Positions 41,915-61,700 are shown, counted from the first letter of the stretch. The stretch is 64,000 nt of DNA from Xestospongia muta (GCA_963693285.1 OY848923.1:5722920-5786919), one strand, 5' to 3'. Translations and numbers: made by a program. The notes: generated by a model not told the origin, from the letters alone.

Positions 41915-42405
41915 GCTGATTTTCTTGAGGACTATCTCTTTCGTACTGTTGGACGAGTTGGTGGAGCTGCAAGTGACATACAACAACGTATAATTGAAGT
42001 ACGAGAGTATGAAATGAGAGTAAAACTTGGAGAAATACTTAAATTAATGGGTCAGTACTTCATAATACTATATTTTATAAAATTATTCCATCTCTGAACA
42101 GATGTTCCTTATTGTATTATAACACTATATACTAGGATTATCTTGATTTTCCTACTAAAGAGCTTTTTCTTTATGTTTGATAAAGTGACATAAATGTCAG
42201 GTTTATTAGTTAGGGGGTGTGGCTTAACAGAGTAATTGCTATCTTTGTAATACATGTTTGTATGTATTTTCATATTATGACTTGTTTTCCTTTCTTATCC
42301 ATCATATCTATAGGTACTGATCGTACATTGGTGTTTGTAGAGACAAAGAGAAATGCTGACTTTCTAGCATCTTATTTATCTCAAGAAGGTTTCCCTACTT
42401 ATTAG

Positions 42406-43939
42406 ATAGCTCCATTAATAGAATGAGGATAGTTTATCTCTAAAGATATAAGAGTGAGCATAGTCAAGTTAACATTTTCTTTTAAGTTATTTTGCATATT
42501 TGCTAATATCCTTTCTTTTTCAAATATTACTTATGGACTGACCAAACAAGAGGTATTGAATTGTCTATATATTCATCCACATAATTAGAGTACATTTAAA
42601 AGTAATAGAAACCTGTAATCAAAGTACTACCAAGTTAAGGAGACTTTAGGTATTGCTCATGTACTAATATATTACATATTTACATTGTTATCAAGTATTT
42701 CTATAGTCAATAAATAGTTTATTTCTATGTAGAGACCTACTGGCTTATAGCTACTCATAGATGAAAGTAAGTTTTATTATAACAGTGCAGATATCATCTA
42801 CTAGTGAGTTTTCATATGGATAGGAGGAGGTGTGGTCACATCTGTTACATTAATTAATGGCATAAGTAGGTACTATTACAATTGGTTATTTTAAAATATA
42901 ATGAATGAGATCAACATGAGATGTGGAAGAGCATGTATAGTAGACCTCAATTTGAGACAAGTCTCTATTTATTATTTGATTCAGATTATTCCTTAGATTG
43001 GCTTACATACCAAACAGTGACAAACACTAATACATTCATTATCCATAGATTATATGCACTACAACACACTGTATAAACCAATGATATACAATTTACTTAG
43101 CTCAAGGTATTTGAATGTATTTCATTGAATAGAGGCCCGGTTTTGAATTGAGGCCTGGTATAGCTATGAATAAAGTTGTCTGTGAGTTTTTAGGTTAATG
43201 GCTGTTTCTAATTGTAATATGTGATTAAACCAAGAATAATTCTTAGCAAGTCGACTTTGACAATTGCAAATTTCTTGTAACTATAGCTAAGCTTGCTAAT
43301 ACAATCCCTGCAGTTATTGACCTCCAAAGTGGCAGCCACAATATAGATCGTTTACATAATTTTATAGGAAAATATAACATAACCATATTCATAAGAAATG
43401 TTACTTCCCTCTCACTCCTATCTGTACACCTGTCAATACAGTAGTACTATAACTCTTTGGTATGTATCTTATAACTATATATCAGTTATGACTAGTAATC
43501 TGATAAGACAATAGTTTTAACAAGTATACATTATATTGTTATTACTAAAGTACATAGTGACTTTATTGATCAATACACATCATTGTGGTCACCTTTTACT
43601 ATAGATGACATCTACTCATTTTCATTATAAGTATAATATTAACATGAAGGATGATCTAATGAGACAACTAACAACACATAATTAACCTCTACAGCAAACA
43701 TTTGTAGCATACTTCATTTATTTTATTTATAATATTATTGTGATATTGTGTAGTTACTGTCCCTTTGCTATAACTAAACATATTGTGAACTTACTATCTT
43801 TACTGATTACATAACACAGTTAATCTATTATTTTATCATATTTCAAATTATATCGTTATTACTGAAGTGTTATCTGCACTATTACATATGCCCACATTGT
43901 ATAAACAAGCCCCACCCTTATGACATTAAGGCGTGGCAT
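42406..43939. other. Spacer between V4 and the MULE, no gene seen
   Basis: Alignable throughout with the spacers after V1 and V2. It ends where the K5 leader begins and is cut by the MULE at 43949. Confidence 0.6.
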
Positions 43940-43948
43940 CTCTCTCTG

Positions 43949-46900
43949 GACTGCTCCTAGCCGGAGGAACAAGCCACTTAATATTCACAATGGGCGTGGT
44001 CTTCTATTAATTATTATTATTTGACATTTTCAATGAATAATAAACAAGTAATGAAAATTAATGCACATAATACCGTGCTCAGTTTGGATTACTGAGAGCT
44101 GTGTGTGATGGACTCAAGTCTCCCCTCAGGATTTAACAAATCTAGGAAATACTTGCTTTGCAAATGCAACTCTTCAGGCAATCCTTCATATTCCTCTTCT
44201 ACAAGAATATATAAATAAACATAAAGAATGCAGTAAGAATTGTTATTATCAATTATTATCAATAATTATAAATGTACTCTTAGCTACATTATGCTGTATA
44301 TGCTTGATAAAAAGATTGAAGAATCTCTGCATGCCAACAGAGATCTACAATCACCTGAACAGTAATGGACAAAACTAATATGAAACAAATTACATATTTT
44401 ATAGAATTCATTCCACACTGGTCTCCAGGTGATCAGGAAGATGCCCATGAGTTTGTTACTCAAGTTCTTCTTCAAATTGAAGAGAGGTAGTTATAGTCAA
44501 TATTAGTGCTTTTGATATATTAATTTAATCATAAGTGACACCGGTGTGCACAAATTAACTGAAACTACAATAACTACTACTAGTAAGAACATATACATAC
44601 ATAAAATGTATATTTAACATAATACAGTTGAATGTCTAAAATGTGGATTGTCCAGATCTTCTGAAAACAACCAATCAAATCTACAAGTAGCTGTACAGGT
44701 ATGACATAAACAGTACTATTAATATGTTGATAATACAGTGGACATATCATCCAGGGAGCTAACATAGAAAAAGCAATCAAAAATTCATTCCAAAAAGTGA
44801 TGTTATCTGAAAAAGAGGGGGTAATATGTCCGAGGTGATGAATGCATTTTCAATTAGTCCAATATAATTAGTTCCATTACCAACAATAGATGTGACAAAC
44901 AAACTCAAACAAGAGTAAAACAAGATCTGCATTCGCTGCCATCAATTTTGATACTTCAATTACAAAGGTATACTCTTGTCATTGTTTGACAATAAATATA
45001 TGAAGAACAAATTACATATATAGATTCTTTTGGAAGAATGGCCAAGCACAAAAATATACATCACTAGTACCATTTTCTGAAGAATTACATCTTTGTGATG
45101 CACCTTTGCTTAAAGCAAAATTACAAGTTATCATAACATGTACAATTTAGGGAGCTACAGTTATGTTTAACCTGGTGGCAATGATAGAGCACATTGGACC
45201 ATCCTGTACACAAGGTCATTATGTTTCCTACATATTAAACAACAAAAGGTGGTACAAAATGGATAACTCCTTGGTAAGCTATACAAGCGATGATAATAAA
45301 ATATAATTACTTCAAGGTATACCACATGGATCTTGATGAGATCTTACAAAAGCAGGCTTATATACTGATATATCAAAAGAAAAGTGTTAAGGTAACCTGA
45401 ATAGATGGTGAAACCACCTTCCAACCCAAGCACTTAAATGCCACATAATTTCAACCACATTAACCTAGTTTACACATATTATACACCTTATTAGTTCTTG
45501 TGATTTTTAGAGTTCACTAAGACTGTCTCCTGAAATTATTAATGTTCAAAAACAGCTATTTGACAAACTTCTAGAAGAATTATCAACCAGAGATGAAACA
45601 CTTATCAAAGAGAGAAGCAAGCTTGCCACATTACTACGTACACAACAGCTAAAGCAAGAAAATAAAAGCAAACAAGGGCTCTGTCATCAATCAGTACATG
45701 TATGTGGCACATTAACAAAACTACCAACAATGGATGGTATACAAATGTCAGTTACAATGCATTAAATAAATAATCTTGTCCTATATAGATCTCAAACAAT
45801 ACTATGATGAAATGCAATCAAATGACACAATGTGTACAGTCAATTGGGAATGTATTAGTCAGCCATTTCACATAACAGTATCAATCACTGGTAAACAGTT
45901 ACAGTGTCTGAAACAAGTTCATGAAGAAACACATGATTCATCTTCCTGCCTCAATGATAAGGTGTGAATACTCACAGTCAGATCAAAATCACATGTAAAT
46001 ATGATTAGGTCATTAATAGTTATGTCATACTTATTACAAATGAAGTGCAGCAGATGAAGGTAAACATGTGCTCACAGGAACAAATTGGTATATGTTATTG
46101 TAGGGTTGTCATGTTTTGCCTCTGACATCATATTTCTTTCAACTAATTTCACAACATACAGTGATGATTGTTGATGAATATGGTGAGGGCTATCCAGTTT
46201 CATGGTGCCTAAGTAACAGAGAGGATCAGATACTACTGACACATTACTTTGAACACCTTAAGAAAAAGACTGGAACAATATCACCAAAATGGTTTATGTC
46301 TGATGACTTTGATGGGTTCTATAATGCATGGATATCAGTATTCAATAGACATCCACAAAAAATCCTACGTTCATGGCATGTAGATCGTGCCTGGAGAAGT
46401 GCCTTGAAATTTATCAATGACAAAGAGCAGAAGTGTCAAATCTACCACACTCTCCACACACTACTTGATGAAGAAGATGACAACAAGTTTTCAACAAGTT
46501 TATGACACTTATTGACAATAACCAGAGTACACAACGTTTCGCTAAGTACTTCAAGCAAGAGTACAGTCAACGTAACCATCAGTGGGCTACATGTTACCGA
46601 AAAACAGCTGGTATCAACACCAATGTGTATGTTGAAGCATTCCACCACACACTAAAGTATTTGTACATGAAAGGTAAAATCAATCGACGTGTTGATAAAT
46701 GTATTCATATGCTCATGAAGATAGCAAAAGACAAAGCTTTTGAAAGACTAATAAAATTAGAGAAGGGGAAGACATCTTATCGAATAGGTATTATTAAGAG
46801 CAGACGTGTACATAGTATAAAGCTTTCAATAGAAGCTGTAAGAGACACTAACTGTAATGAATGGACAGTTACTTCTACATCAAAACCTGAAACCCACTAT

Positions 46901-48425
46901 ACTATCAAGAAACAACAAACAATTTATCAAAATTGCCATATACGATGCAAGGAATGCAACATTTGTATACACGAGTATACATGTACATGTCCCGACTCTC
47001 TTCTCAATGTAACAATGTGTAAACACATTCACCTTGTTATTAGGTATATCAACTCTAACTTCAATCGTATTACAGCAGAACCATCAAATGTCCCTATGAA
47101 GGTACTCAATGTTGGGAATAAGGAAATATTTCATGAAGTAAAAGTCTTAGGGGAATACACCACAACAGCTGCCATGAAAGAAGATATACAGAGAGATATG
47201 GATCATCTATATGCCTTGTTAGATCAATGTACAGATGAAGATATCCTGCAACATGTAAGAAAGAACATAAGAGCAGCGTTAAATCTTGTTGAAATCAATA
47301 TAATAGAACCATCATCTAGATTTAATAGGTTATCAAATGAACCAGCAAACAAAGCACTATCGCCACAAAAACCATTCTTTTCAACTCGAAAACATTGTAA
47401 AACTCCATCGACAAAAATAGCTAAACCAACCGACAAACAAAAACATGAGCTAAAACAGTCACTTCTATCAAAACTCCAATCACTCAATTTACCTAACTCA
47501 GTTATAGGTAAGTAGCAACGTTCATAGTTGATAGTTTATTATCAATAAACACTGTATACACATAATTTTTTACATGTGATAATGAGATTAAAATTGTAAA
47601 TAATGAAAAGCTGTTGCATGAGGACAATAGTAGATATTATGAACAATGAACAATGAATTTGTTACTAACTATATATAATTCTTGTGCCATAGAAATTCTA
47701 GCCATGACTGTCAATCAGAGAAGTATCGAAACCTTGTCAAAACATGGACAACTAATTACAACAAATGGTCTTTTAACGTCATTACCAGATGAAATTGTTG
47801 ACAACTCCATTAATGATGTGAAGCATTTTTTCACTGATCATGCCTGGTATGAATTACTACAAAGAGGTATATCAAAATATCCAATGTAAAGAATTCTTTT
47901 ACATGTTTTTGATATAGTAAACAAAAAGAAATGTGAATGGGCCTGTAAATTATGCAACAATGTTTCTACAACAATGAATATGATACAATGTGAGGTGTGT
48001 GAAGAGTGGTATCACTGGTATGTTTATCAACCCAAAGAATTTATAGATTAAACATATTTTGGCTTTTAATAATCTTTGTTCCAAATATACAATTACAATA
48101 ATTTCACTTACGTTCAATAGGACCTGTGTTAACATCAAATATCCTCCCAGCTCTGACTTTTATTGTAACACGTGCTTAACATCTAAGAAGACAAGACAAA
48201 ACACATCATAAGTCTAACATAATCTATACTCAACCAACAATACCTTCATTAACAGACTATCTTACATTGAGTACTATTTCATTACTCCATTATTATAATA
48301 TAAAGCAACACATGCAGATTATTCTGAACGTTCATATGACGACAGTAGTGTTCACGTGATCGACCAAAATAATCAATGAATCTTATGAATATTAAGTGGC
48401 TTCGTTCCTGTGACTAGCCGCTTTG
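43949..48425 (+). mobile_element. Mutator-like element (MULE) with USP protease and PHD finger
   Basis: A 9-bp target duplication, CTCTCTCTG, flanks it exactly (43940-43948 and 48426-48434). Removing the element and one copy restores the leader seen before K2 (GGCATCTCTCTCTGCTAACC). The inverted ends share AGGAAC(G)AAGCCACTTAATA and TTCA (about 43964-43987 and about 48390-48412 in reverse). A 9-bp duplication is the hallmark of the Mutator superfamily. The cargo is one multi-exon gene described separately. The precise duplication suggests a fairly recent insertion, after the array formed. Confidence 0.9.
44108..48211 (+). pseudogene. USP deubiquitinase, MULE transposase, SWIM and PHD-like fusion, frame-broken
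   Basis: Exons: 44108-44232, 44284-44361, 44405-44486, 44628-44698, 44755-44834, 44890-44967, 45024-45273, 45317-45391, 45511-45699, 45789-45961, 46104-47507, 47693-47866, 47918-48017, 48121-48211. The first eight encode a peptidase C19 domain: NLGNTCFANA (Cys box), GDQEDAHEF, a CLKC zinc pair, GHYVSY (His box) and YILIYQKK. Exon 11 holds the MULE core (VDEYGEGYPVSWCLSNRED, WFMSDDFDGFY, SWHVDRAWR) and a SWIM finger (CTCPDSLLNVTMCKHIH). The last exons form a PHD-like finger (CKLCNN...CEVCEEWYHW, CNTC) and stop at 48209-48211. Breaks: an extra T near 44133, an in-frame TAG at 45148-45150, and an 11-bp tandem duplication at 46482-46492. It is therefore probably inactive. Confidence 0.8.
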
Positions 48426-48497
48426 CTCTCTCTGCTAACCCAAGAAGGGTAAAGACACGACGGTAAAGTGTAGGCAATGCCAGACTAGACACAACCC

Positions 48498-51400
48498 ATG
48501 GCTAATTTCTTTAGAAGGTTAAGAGGTGGAGGTAGAACTACTGAAGTCCCATCAGGTAATGTTACTAGATGTCATGACTAGTGAGACTAGTATAATGTAT
48601 GGACTACATGTATCATAATATATAGTAGAAGATGAGGGTTAGGTTTGTGAAGTATATGTCAAGTATATAATTAGTATAGTCTTTCTACAAGTCTTATAGT
48701 AGATGTGATGACATACTGTAGGTATATTACCTTATACTGTAACCTGATCTCAAGATATGGTACATATCATTCTCTATAGGACAATACAAACTTGATGGAA
48801 GAACCTTTCATCACACTCAAGTGATAGGAGATAACCTGTACCTGTGGGGTGGGGACTCAGATGACTTACCTGGTGTACATAATAGTGAGGAGAAGATGAG
48901 AGTAACTTCAAAAGTCCAAATATTTGATATTACTACTGGTAAATGGAACAATCAGTCTACCAGAGGTAATCCTCCACTAGGAGTGGAGGGTTATTTATGT
49001 ACAACAGTCAACAACAAAATTTATTATTTCGGTGGGGATTGTGGACATGACTCATGTTACCATAACAGTCTCAATGAATTAAATATTTCTACCCTCACCT
49101 GGACCCAACTACAATCTACTGATGACAGTATAACAGTGATGAAGAGAGGCTATGGTGGTATGATGTCAAGTGAACAAGCAGGACATCATTTTCTTTTATT
49201 TGTTGGAGGTCAAGGGTCTCCACCCTCTACACAATTACCACAAGCTCAATATTATCAGTATTCTGATGGTGAAGTATCTACTAATGAACAAAATATCTAT
49301 GACCTTACAACAGGTAATAACATTAATATATTGTATTATACTATCAGATATCACTTATTACAGTCAATGTCATTACATGTAATTATTGTATGTTATAATA
49401 GTGAACATCAGTAACTATAAACTAAGAGTATATGGACTATATTTTCTACCATTAAAGATTAGTCTTCATTCATTAAAATACAATATGTTTTATGTATAAT
49501 ATTCAGTCATTGTTATCGACATTGACTAGATGTTTTTTGTTTGTTCTCCTTTTAGGTCAATGGATTATACCTGAGATTATTGGACAATGTATGCCACCTA
49601 ATGTTGGCTTTGTTATGGAAGCAGTAAACAATACAAGAGCAATCATCTTTGGTGGTGAAGTTGAAAACACATCATCTAATACACTCTATATACTGGATAT
49701 CATCAACCATACAGTGGTAAGTTATATTATCATTCATACACTGACTGATAACATATAATATAATGAGTGTTAATTGACTTCTTTTGTCTATCTAGCACTG
49801 GCAGACTATAGCTAAACCTGACCTAGTAGTACAGTGGCCAGAGGAAAGGTATGGTCACGCTGCCAGTATTATTACTGGATCAATATCACCTATACTAGTA
49901 ATGATAGGTGGAGTGGATGATGATAACAAAACAATAAAGGACTGTTGGATACTGGATATTAATGAGAAGTCATGGACAAAGGTACATAATATAATATAAA
50001 ACACATTTTGTTCAGGTTGATAGTATTTTAGAGTAAAATGACAACCATAATGAAATAATGGTTCTATTGGTATAATGTTGATTTAATGATAAGATTATAA
50101 TTTTATTTTGATGGAGTTAAGTACATTTAACACAATAAAATTGTTTTGTAATTTCAAATGAAAATTATTAAATAGTTAATGATTTAAGTGATAGTAGTCA
50201 GTTTAATGACAAACTCTTGTTATGAGTTTACTAGTAGTAGCTACAAATATATAGTGTTCACTGCTCAGATCAAGTCCAGTTAGTGAATTAAGGACTGGCT
50301 TTCCCTAATTGTGAACACCATAAATACTATGACAATCAGTATGACTGATCTAATTTGAAGGCTTGAAGTTTCTCACTAACTTGGATCTCTGCATAGCATT
50401 CTATACTATAGTCTTCCATAGATACTGCTACTAATTCTCTAATATTTGTAGCTCTAGTCAGTGTTTCACTGTGAAGTTACTATCTTACAAAACAGCTAGT
50501 GCTCTAGTTGTTGTATAATTTTTGTGGAGTTTCAAGATATATTAAACTCCATGAACTATATATATTACTAGCTTATTCCTATTGAGTTATAACACTGAGT
50601 TAAGTGCTCAACTCAAACTGATCAGAGTATAATGTTTATAATTATTAACACTCAAGAATCACTACTTCACAACAAATTCCTATAACCTTTTAATTGTACT
50701 ACGTAAGTATATTATAATATAATGTAGTATATTAGTAATAAAAATATTTAAAGTGCATGTGTTTTGTACCTACATTAAATACATCTTCAATGTACTATAA
50801 TTTTTCTATACACATGTAAATGATGTCTCTATATACTACAGATTAATCTACCTGACTCTGTAACTGAGAGATATGTCCACTCTCTATCAACATTTATCAT
50901 GGGACCACATTGTGTGTGGTTAGTAGTTGTAGGAGGTGGAGTAGATGTTGATGATGATAGTACATTTGTCAAAGATCCCAATATAACAATGTTGGTAGAA
51001 CTAGGTAAGTAAGTCATTACACACACAATAGCAGGCTGTAGTACCCAATCAGACACGTTTAATAATGGTAAACCACTTTTGACATCTGAGGTGCAATTTG
51101 TAGTATTTTTATATTATGGATAATGTTGCTATTATGATTGATCTCTTTTCATTACATCACCTCATTGAAATTAGTTCATTAATATCACAGTTTCTTGATA
51201 ATTTGCTGCCCTCTTTTGTCCACTGGTCATTAGACCACACCTCTAATGAATAATTAATATCCTTAAAATTTTTCTAGTACACAAAGCATAGTATAATTGC
51301 CTTAATGCTCATTTTTTTCTTCTTGCAATTTTGAATAACAAATGTCACATTTAATTTATGTATAAATCATGTGATAGTATTTCTATATTTAAGAGCATAC

Positions 51401-53083
51401 CATAATATAATGACTTCATTTTTACCTTTTAAATGTCCTAAATCACCATCTTTACATCATGTAACTATATAAGTGAAAGTTAAGTAAACCTTGATGTACT
51501 AATCATTCAAACACATGTATCACAGCATAACAATTTAATTTTTGAGTATAAATACATTATCATAATCAATACTGTGTTAAATCTTTGCTTTCATTAACAT
51601 GTAATCAATGATGTTCATCAAATTATATGATTTTCACAATAATTTAATTTATATATATATATCTGTTGTTGCTATGGGAGACTTTATAGTTGACATATCA
51701 CATGTAACATATACTAACCACAATGTTTACTATATAGTTAGTTATATAAGAGGTGACCTTGTTATGTACTACATAGTATAGTCTTATTACTATCATATAT
51801 GCTATACTAGTAGTACCACATTGTATACTGACATTAGTACTGTTGTGTTCTCTCATATAGTCCTCAATGATGGTCAATGGTCAGTAGGGTTTGTACTAGA
51901 CTCAAATGACCTGACCTCAACTGATAACTACCAACAAAGAGTACTAAGACGACTCACAGAAGGAAGAAGAGAATGGCTAGAACAAGGAGCAAAACAAAAT
52001 GTAAAAGAAGAAGACAAAGAGGTTCAATCTATTATTCATCCTCTTCAAGATGAGCTAAAGGAGATTAGAGATTCTTACCACCAACAACTGCAGCAAACAC
52101 AACAAACTCAACATCAGTTACAACAGTCTCAGAATGAGGTACAAGAGTTAGAACATCAGTTACAAGAGTCTCAAGATGAGATACAAGAGACAAGACAAGA
52201 TAGAGATCAATATCAACAAAGTAGTCTTAGTCTTCTACAGCGACTCCAACAAACAGAACAAGCTCGACAAGATATTGAGCAACAGTTAGAACAGCTTCGT
52301 TCTCAACAGGATCAACCTCATTGGGTTGTGGGTAGAGAGGAGGTGATGATGACTCAGGAAGTCTTAGGTAATGGATCATATGGCAAAGTTAAAGTAGCTG
52401 TCTTTCGAGGTCTGAGAGTAGCTGCCAAGACTCTTCATGGTATCATCATTTCTGACTATACCAGTGAACTTTTCTCCAGGGAAATGGACATTGCTTCTAG
52501 AGTACGTCATCCTAATCTTGTCCAATTTATTGGAGCTACTAGAGTAGGTACACCCATCATTCTTACAGAGATAATGGCCACAAGTCTTTACAAAGAACTC
52601 CAGAAAAAAGCCTTGACACAATCCCAAATACTTGGTATCAGTTGTGATGTAGCTTCAGCTCTTAACTACCTCCATTTATGGAAACCAGACCCTATTATAC
52701 ATCGAGATATTAGTAGCCCTAATGTCCTATTAGAACCATCAGTAGGTGATAGCTTTAAAGCTAAAGTAGCTGATTATGGAGCAGCTAACCTTCAACAACA
52801 AGCCAAGACAGATATGCCAGGAAACCCAGCCTATGCTTCTCCAGAGTCTCGCTACCCAGATGATCACAGTCCAGCAATGGATGTCTACAGCTACTCTGTA
52901 CTCTTGATGGAGATGATTCTTCATCGTCCACCTGCTATGACGGTTCCTAAGAGAGAAGAACAAGCTAATCATGTATCATGGCCTCCTATGTTCTCTCTTA
53001 TCCAGAGGTGTCTCAACCGAGATCATCATCATCGTCCAACTATGAACCAGATCTTAGATGAACTCAAACAACTAAAGATATAA
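48498..53083 (+). CDS. K5: kelch propeller, coiled coil, TKL-like kinase (774 aa)
   Basis: Exons 48498-48555, 48780-49313, 49556-49716, 49796-49981, 50842-51004 and 51861-53083 are open (2325 nt). Exon 5 has one extra Asp codon (DVDDDST). The coiled coil is the longest of the family, with an extra heptad-like block ([15 protein letters not shown]). Variable kelch pairs are TF, EG, GY, VG, YG and YV, and the residues after the GG doublets are D, D, Q, E, V and G. The kinase is intact. Its upstream leader is interrupted by the MULE, which ends 73 bp before the start codon. Confidence 0.85.
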
Positions 53084-53371
53084 TAAACTAGAACTGAACT
53101 AACTTTGTGTGATACATTTTGTAGTTTATAGGACTTGTATACTTTACCTCTTTTTATAAGTTATGATGTGTACAATATACTATTAATAGTGTGTAGTTGT
53201 TTAAGTGATTATCAATATATGATATCCGTTACATTCTACTTATTATTTATTTTGCAGTCTTTGTTACTTTTAGTGTTGATTTTACTGGATATAGTTTAGC
53301 AATTAATTAACTTTAATAATTATTAATAAATTAATGATTTTAGTAATGAATATTATTAAGTTTATTCTGGG

Positions 53372-53377
53372 CACGTG
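53372..53377. promoter_or_regulatory. E-box (CACGTG) upstream of Vasa V5
   Basis: Perfect CACGTG palindrome inside GGGCACGTGCTCC, about 163 bp before the V5 start. The same site is at 22572-22577, 31820-31825 and 39634-39639 before V2, V3 and V4. The V1 copy reads CATGTG. The site is conserved among duplicates, but the copies are recent, so conservation alone does not prove function. Confidence 0.35.
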
Positions 53378-53539
53378 CTCCAACTGTGCAGGTTTGATTC
53401 TCAGACTGACTTCTAAAGCTACTCAAGGTACTAGTAGTAAGAGTTAGTGTTATATTGTCCTTTACTTTAGATGTGTTAATGTCAAACTCTCTATTATTAT
53501 TAACAGATTGTCGTGTGTTACTGATATAAATCAAGTAAA

Positions 53540-59509
<5,970 letters not shown>

Positions 59510-60290
59510 AAATAAGGAGCAACTATATCACTTATTATTTATAAGTGGTTAGTAGCTTATTGACTAGTTAATGACTTAATTGATTATTATGTAATGATTA
59601 CATTTTTGTGATAATTTATAGTTGGCATTTATGTTCATCAGTTACCGTGACAACACAATCATTATATTATTGTTGATTTTACATGTACGTGTAGTTAATA
59701 TTGTTTTGTTTGTGGATGTGTACCTTTAATTATTATTATTCTATTGTTTTCTTATTAAAATGTCTTGGTGTTGTAATTGTATCATATTGTATTATATATG
59801 TCCTATACAAAATTAACAACTTCATTTATTATTCTCATTTATCATAAAATTTAATACATAATCAAGTGATGGTCTTGTTTATTGTCTGAATTATTATTAG
59901 TTTACCAATACATGTATGTACACATAAGTTTACCATGGCTTCCTTCAATAATGGTATTATCCTTTTATATTATGGGTGTTTGAAATTAATATTCATATTG
60001 GGTGTGGTTCACGTTGCGGACGTTGCTAGTGCACCTAGAAACGAATGGCAAAAGGCAGGAATGTTACATCAAAAATTCATGAAAATAGGCGGAAAATAGG
60101 CGTGGTGACTCATATGCTATGAATAATATAAACGTTATGCAGCAAGATGACAATGAACTTTGACCTCACGTGATGACAAAAGTAGGCAGGACTGACTGAT
60201 ATCTATTATCACTTTTATTATTATAATGATTGTTGTGCTGGTGAAAATTTACAGTTAGCTCAAGTCAGTGACATATAAGTGTTCTCTTCA
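59510..60290. other. Region 3' of Vasa, no gene seen
   Basis: AT-rich sequence expected to hold the Vasa 3' UTR. From about 59987 a GGGTGTGG-containing segment may begin the MULE-derived sequence to the right, but no clear terminus pair could be matched. Confidence 0.4.
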
Positions 60291-60291
60291 T

Positions 60292-61700
60292 TCATTTTGT
60301 TGGATTTACTTGGCATTTACCAGAAATCTGAGTGCATTTTTTTAGTTTACAGCATTGCTTCAGTTTCCCTGGCCCTCCATATTTTGACTTGTCTTTACAA
60401 AATACACAAATGCCACAATCATGTGTCTGCTTACAACCTGTACAAGTTCCACACCTTTTTCTCTTCATCCCTAAATTTTCAAATACATGGATTTGACAAG
60501 TATATAATTTATTCCATTGCATCCATATACCTGGTTTAGTATATATATATACATTCTTTATAATCGAATGTTACTTCTGTTATATTTTTGTCATTAGTTA
60601 GTTCATCTAAAATTCTCATCCTCTCTTCTTTATTGGCATGGCTATACAGATGGGTATTAATTAGTTATGAACTAATAAAGACTCAATGGTTGTACATGTT
60701 GTAACTAACCGTAGTACATTCCCTTTGTTTCTTCCAGGTGCTTTCCCAGTTTGTTTAAATCGCCACTGATGTTCCATATCTTTGTATGGTGCAATATTCT
60801 CTCCTTGAAACTCTGTTGAAGGCACCATTGAGTTTGATGATGAGGCTGCTTTGCATGTGAGTACTGCACTGTGTAAAAGTGAATTGATGTGAGGTAGGAA
60901 GCTATGAACAAATGTGTTCTCCATAGTCACAGTTTCTTCTAACTGTTTCAAGTACAACTGAAATGTCTGAAGTTGGATTGATGGGTCTGTACAAGTGCAG
61001 ATATAATGATAATTATAAGTAAATAAACATGCACTATACAATATGTAAACATGTACATACATACATTAATTGAATTGACAAAATTAATAAGTCAATAAAA
61101 GGGTCACTTTTTACCTGTGGTTGGATTTCGTAAACTTTCAGCGAACTCAGAATTGTCATCAAAATCAGAGCCACTTGACAGGTGATCATGAGTGTTGGAT
61201 GTACACATATTCATATTGAAAATCTTTGTCTAGGTCATTAGTCTCTAGTAATCGAATGCTATCTACTCGGTGAATGTGTTTACAAAGATGACCATTTGTA
61301 TAGTCATAACACAGCTGATCACACTCGTACATATGGTAGCATAGTTTCTTGCACTCACTCATGGTACATATTAAATTTGACTTGGTGCATTCAGTACATA
61401 GATCCATTTTCGTCCTTATAATATAACCATCTGAATTTTTTCCTGATACACTAGGGACATGCCATGTGTTTGAATCTACTCTCTTCAATACAAAATTATA
61501 CTATTAAAGCAAAAAACCATAATGATGATGATACCTGTACTTTTTCTGCAGGGATAAGCATCCCATTCTGGTGACGATTGCATTCATCTCTCTGAGTAGT
61601 TGGAAGATGTACTTTTTTCATATAATTAAAAAAATTATCTTCTTCTATCCGAATACATTCAACAGAAAGTCTACTCTCCTGTACAGCTCTTAAAGAGTAA
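60292..61700 (-). pseudogene. MULE-derived gene remnant with SWIM and CXXC zinc fingers
   Basis: Minus-strand exons in order: one ending at about 61541 (ESRLSVECIRIEEDNFFNYM), 61489 to about 61115 (SWIM-type CYDYTNGHLCKHIHRV), about 60988-60709 (helical, LYLKQLEETVTMEN), about 60650-60564, and 60531-60292. The last encodes a classic CXXC finger (RKRCGTCTGCKQTHDCGICV...CCKLKKC) and stops at 60292-60294. SWIM fingers follow the catalytic core in metazoan MULEs. CXXC fingers bind unmethylated CpG in host proteins such as MBD1, KMT2A and TET. A frameshift near 61190 (YIQHS then stop, continuing in another frame as THDHLSSGS) indicates decay. The catalytic core is not seen. Confidence 0.6.

Larger units (their letters stand above)
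39802..42405 (+). pseudogene. V4: Vasa remnant with exons 1, 8 and a truncated exon 9
   Basis: Exon 1 is 39802-39864. The hAT copy follows, then a short (CT)n tract, exon 8 (41916-42050) and exon 9 from 42314, which ends in a stop at 42403-42405 after EGFPTY. Its exon 9 breakpoint is the same as in V1 and its hAT-intron breakpoint the same as in V2. Exon 8 has VRLKLGE-type substitutions (RVKLGE) relative to V5. All N-terminal helicase motifs are absent. Confidence 0.85.
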
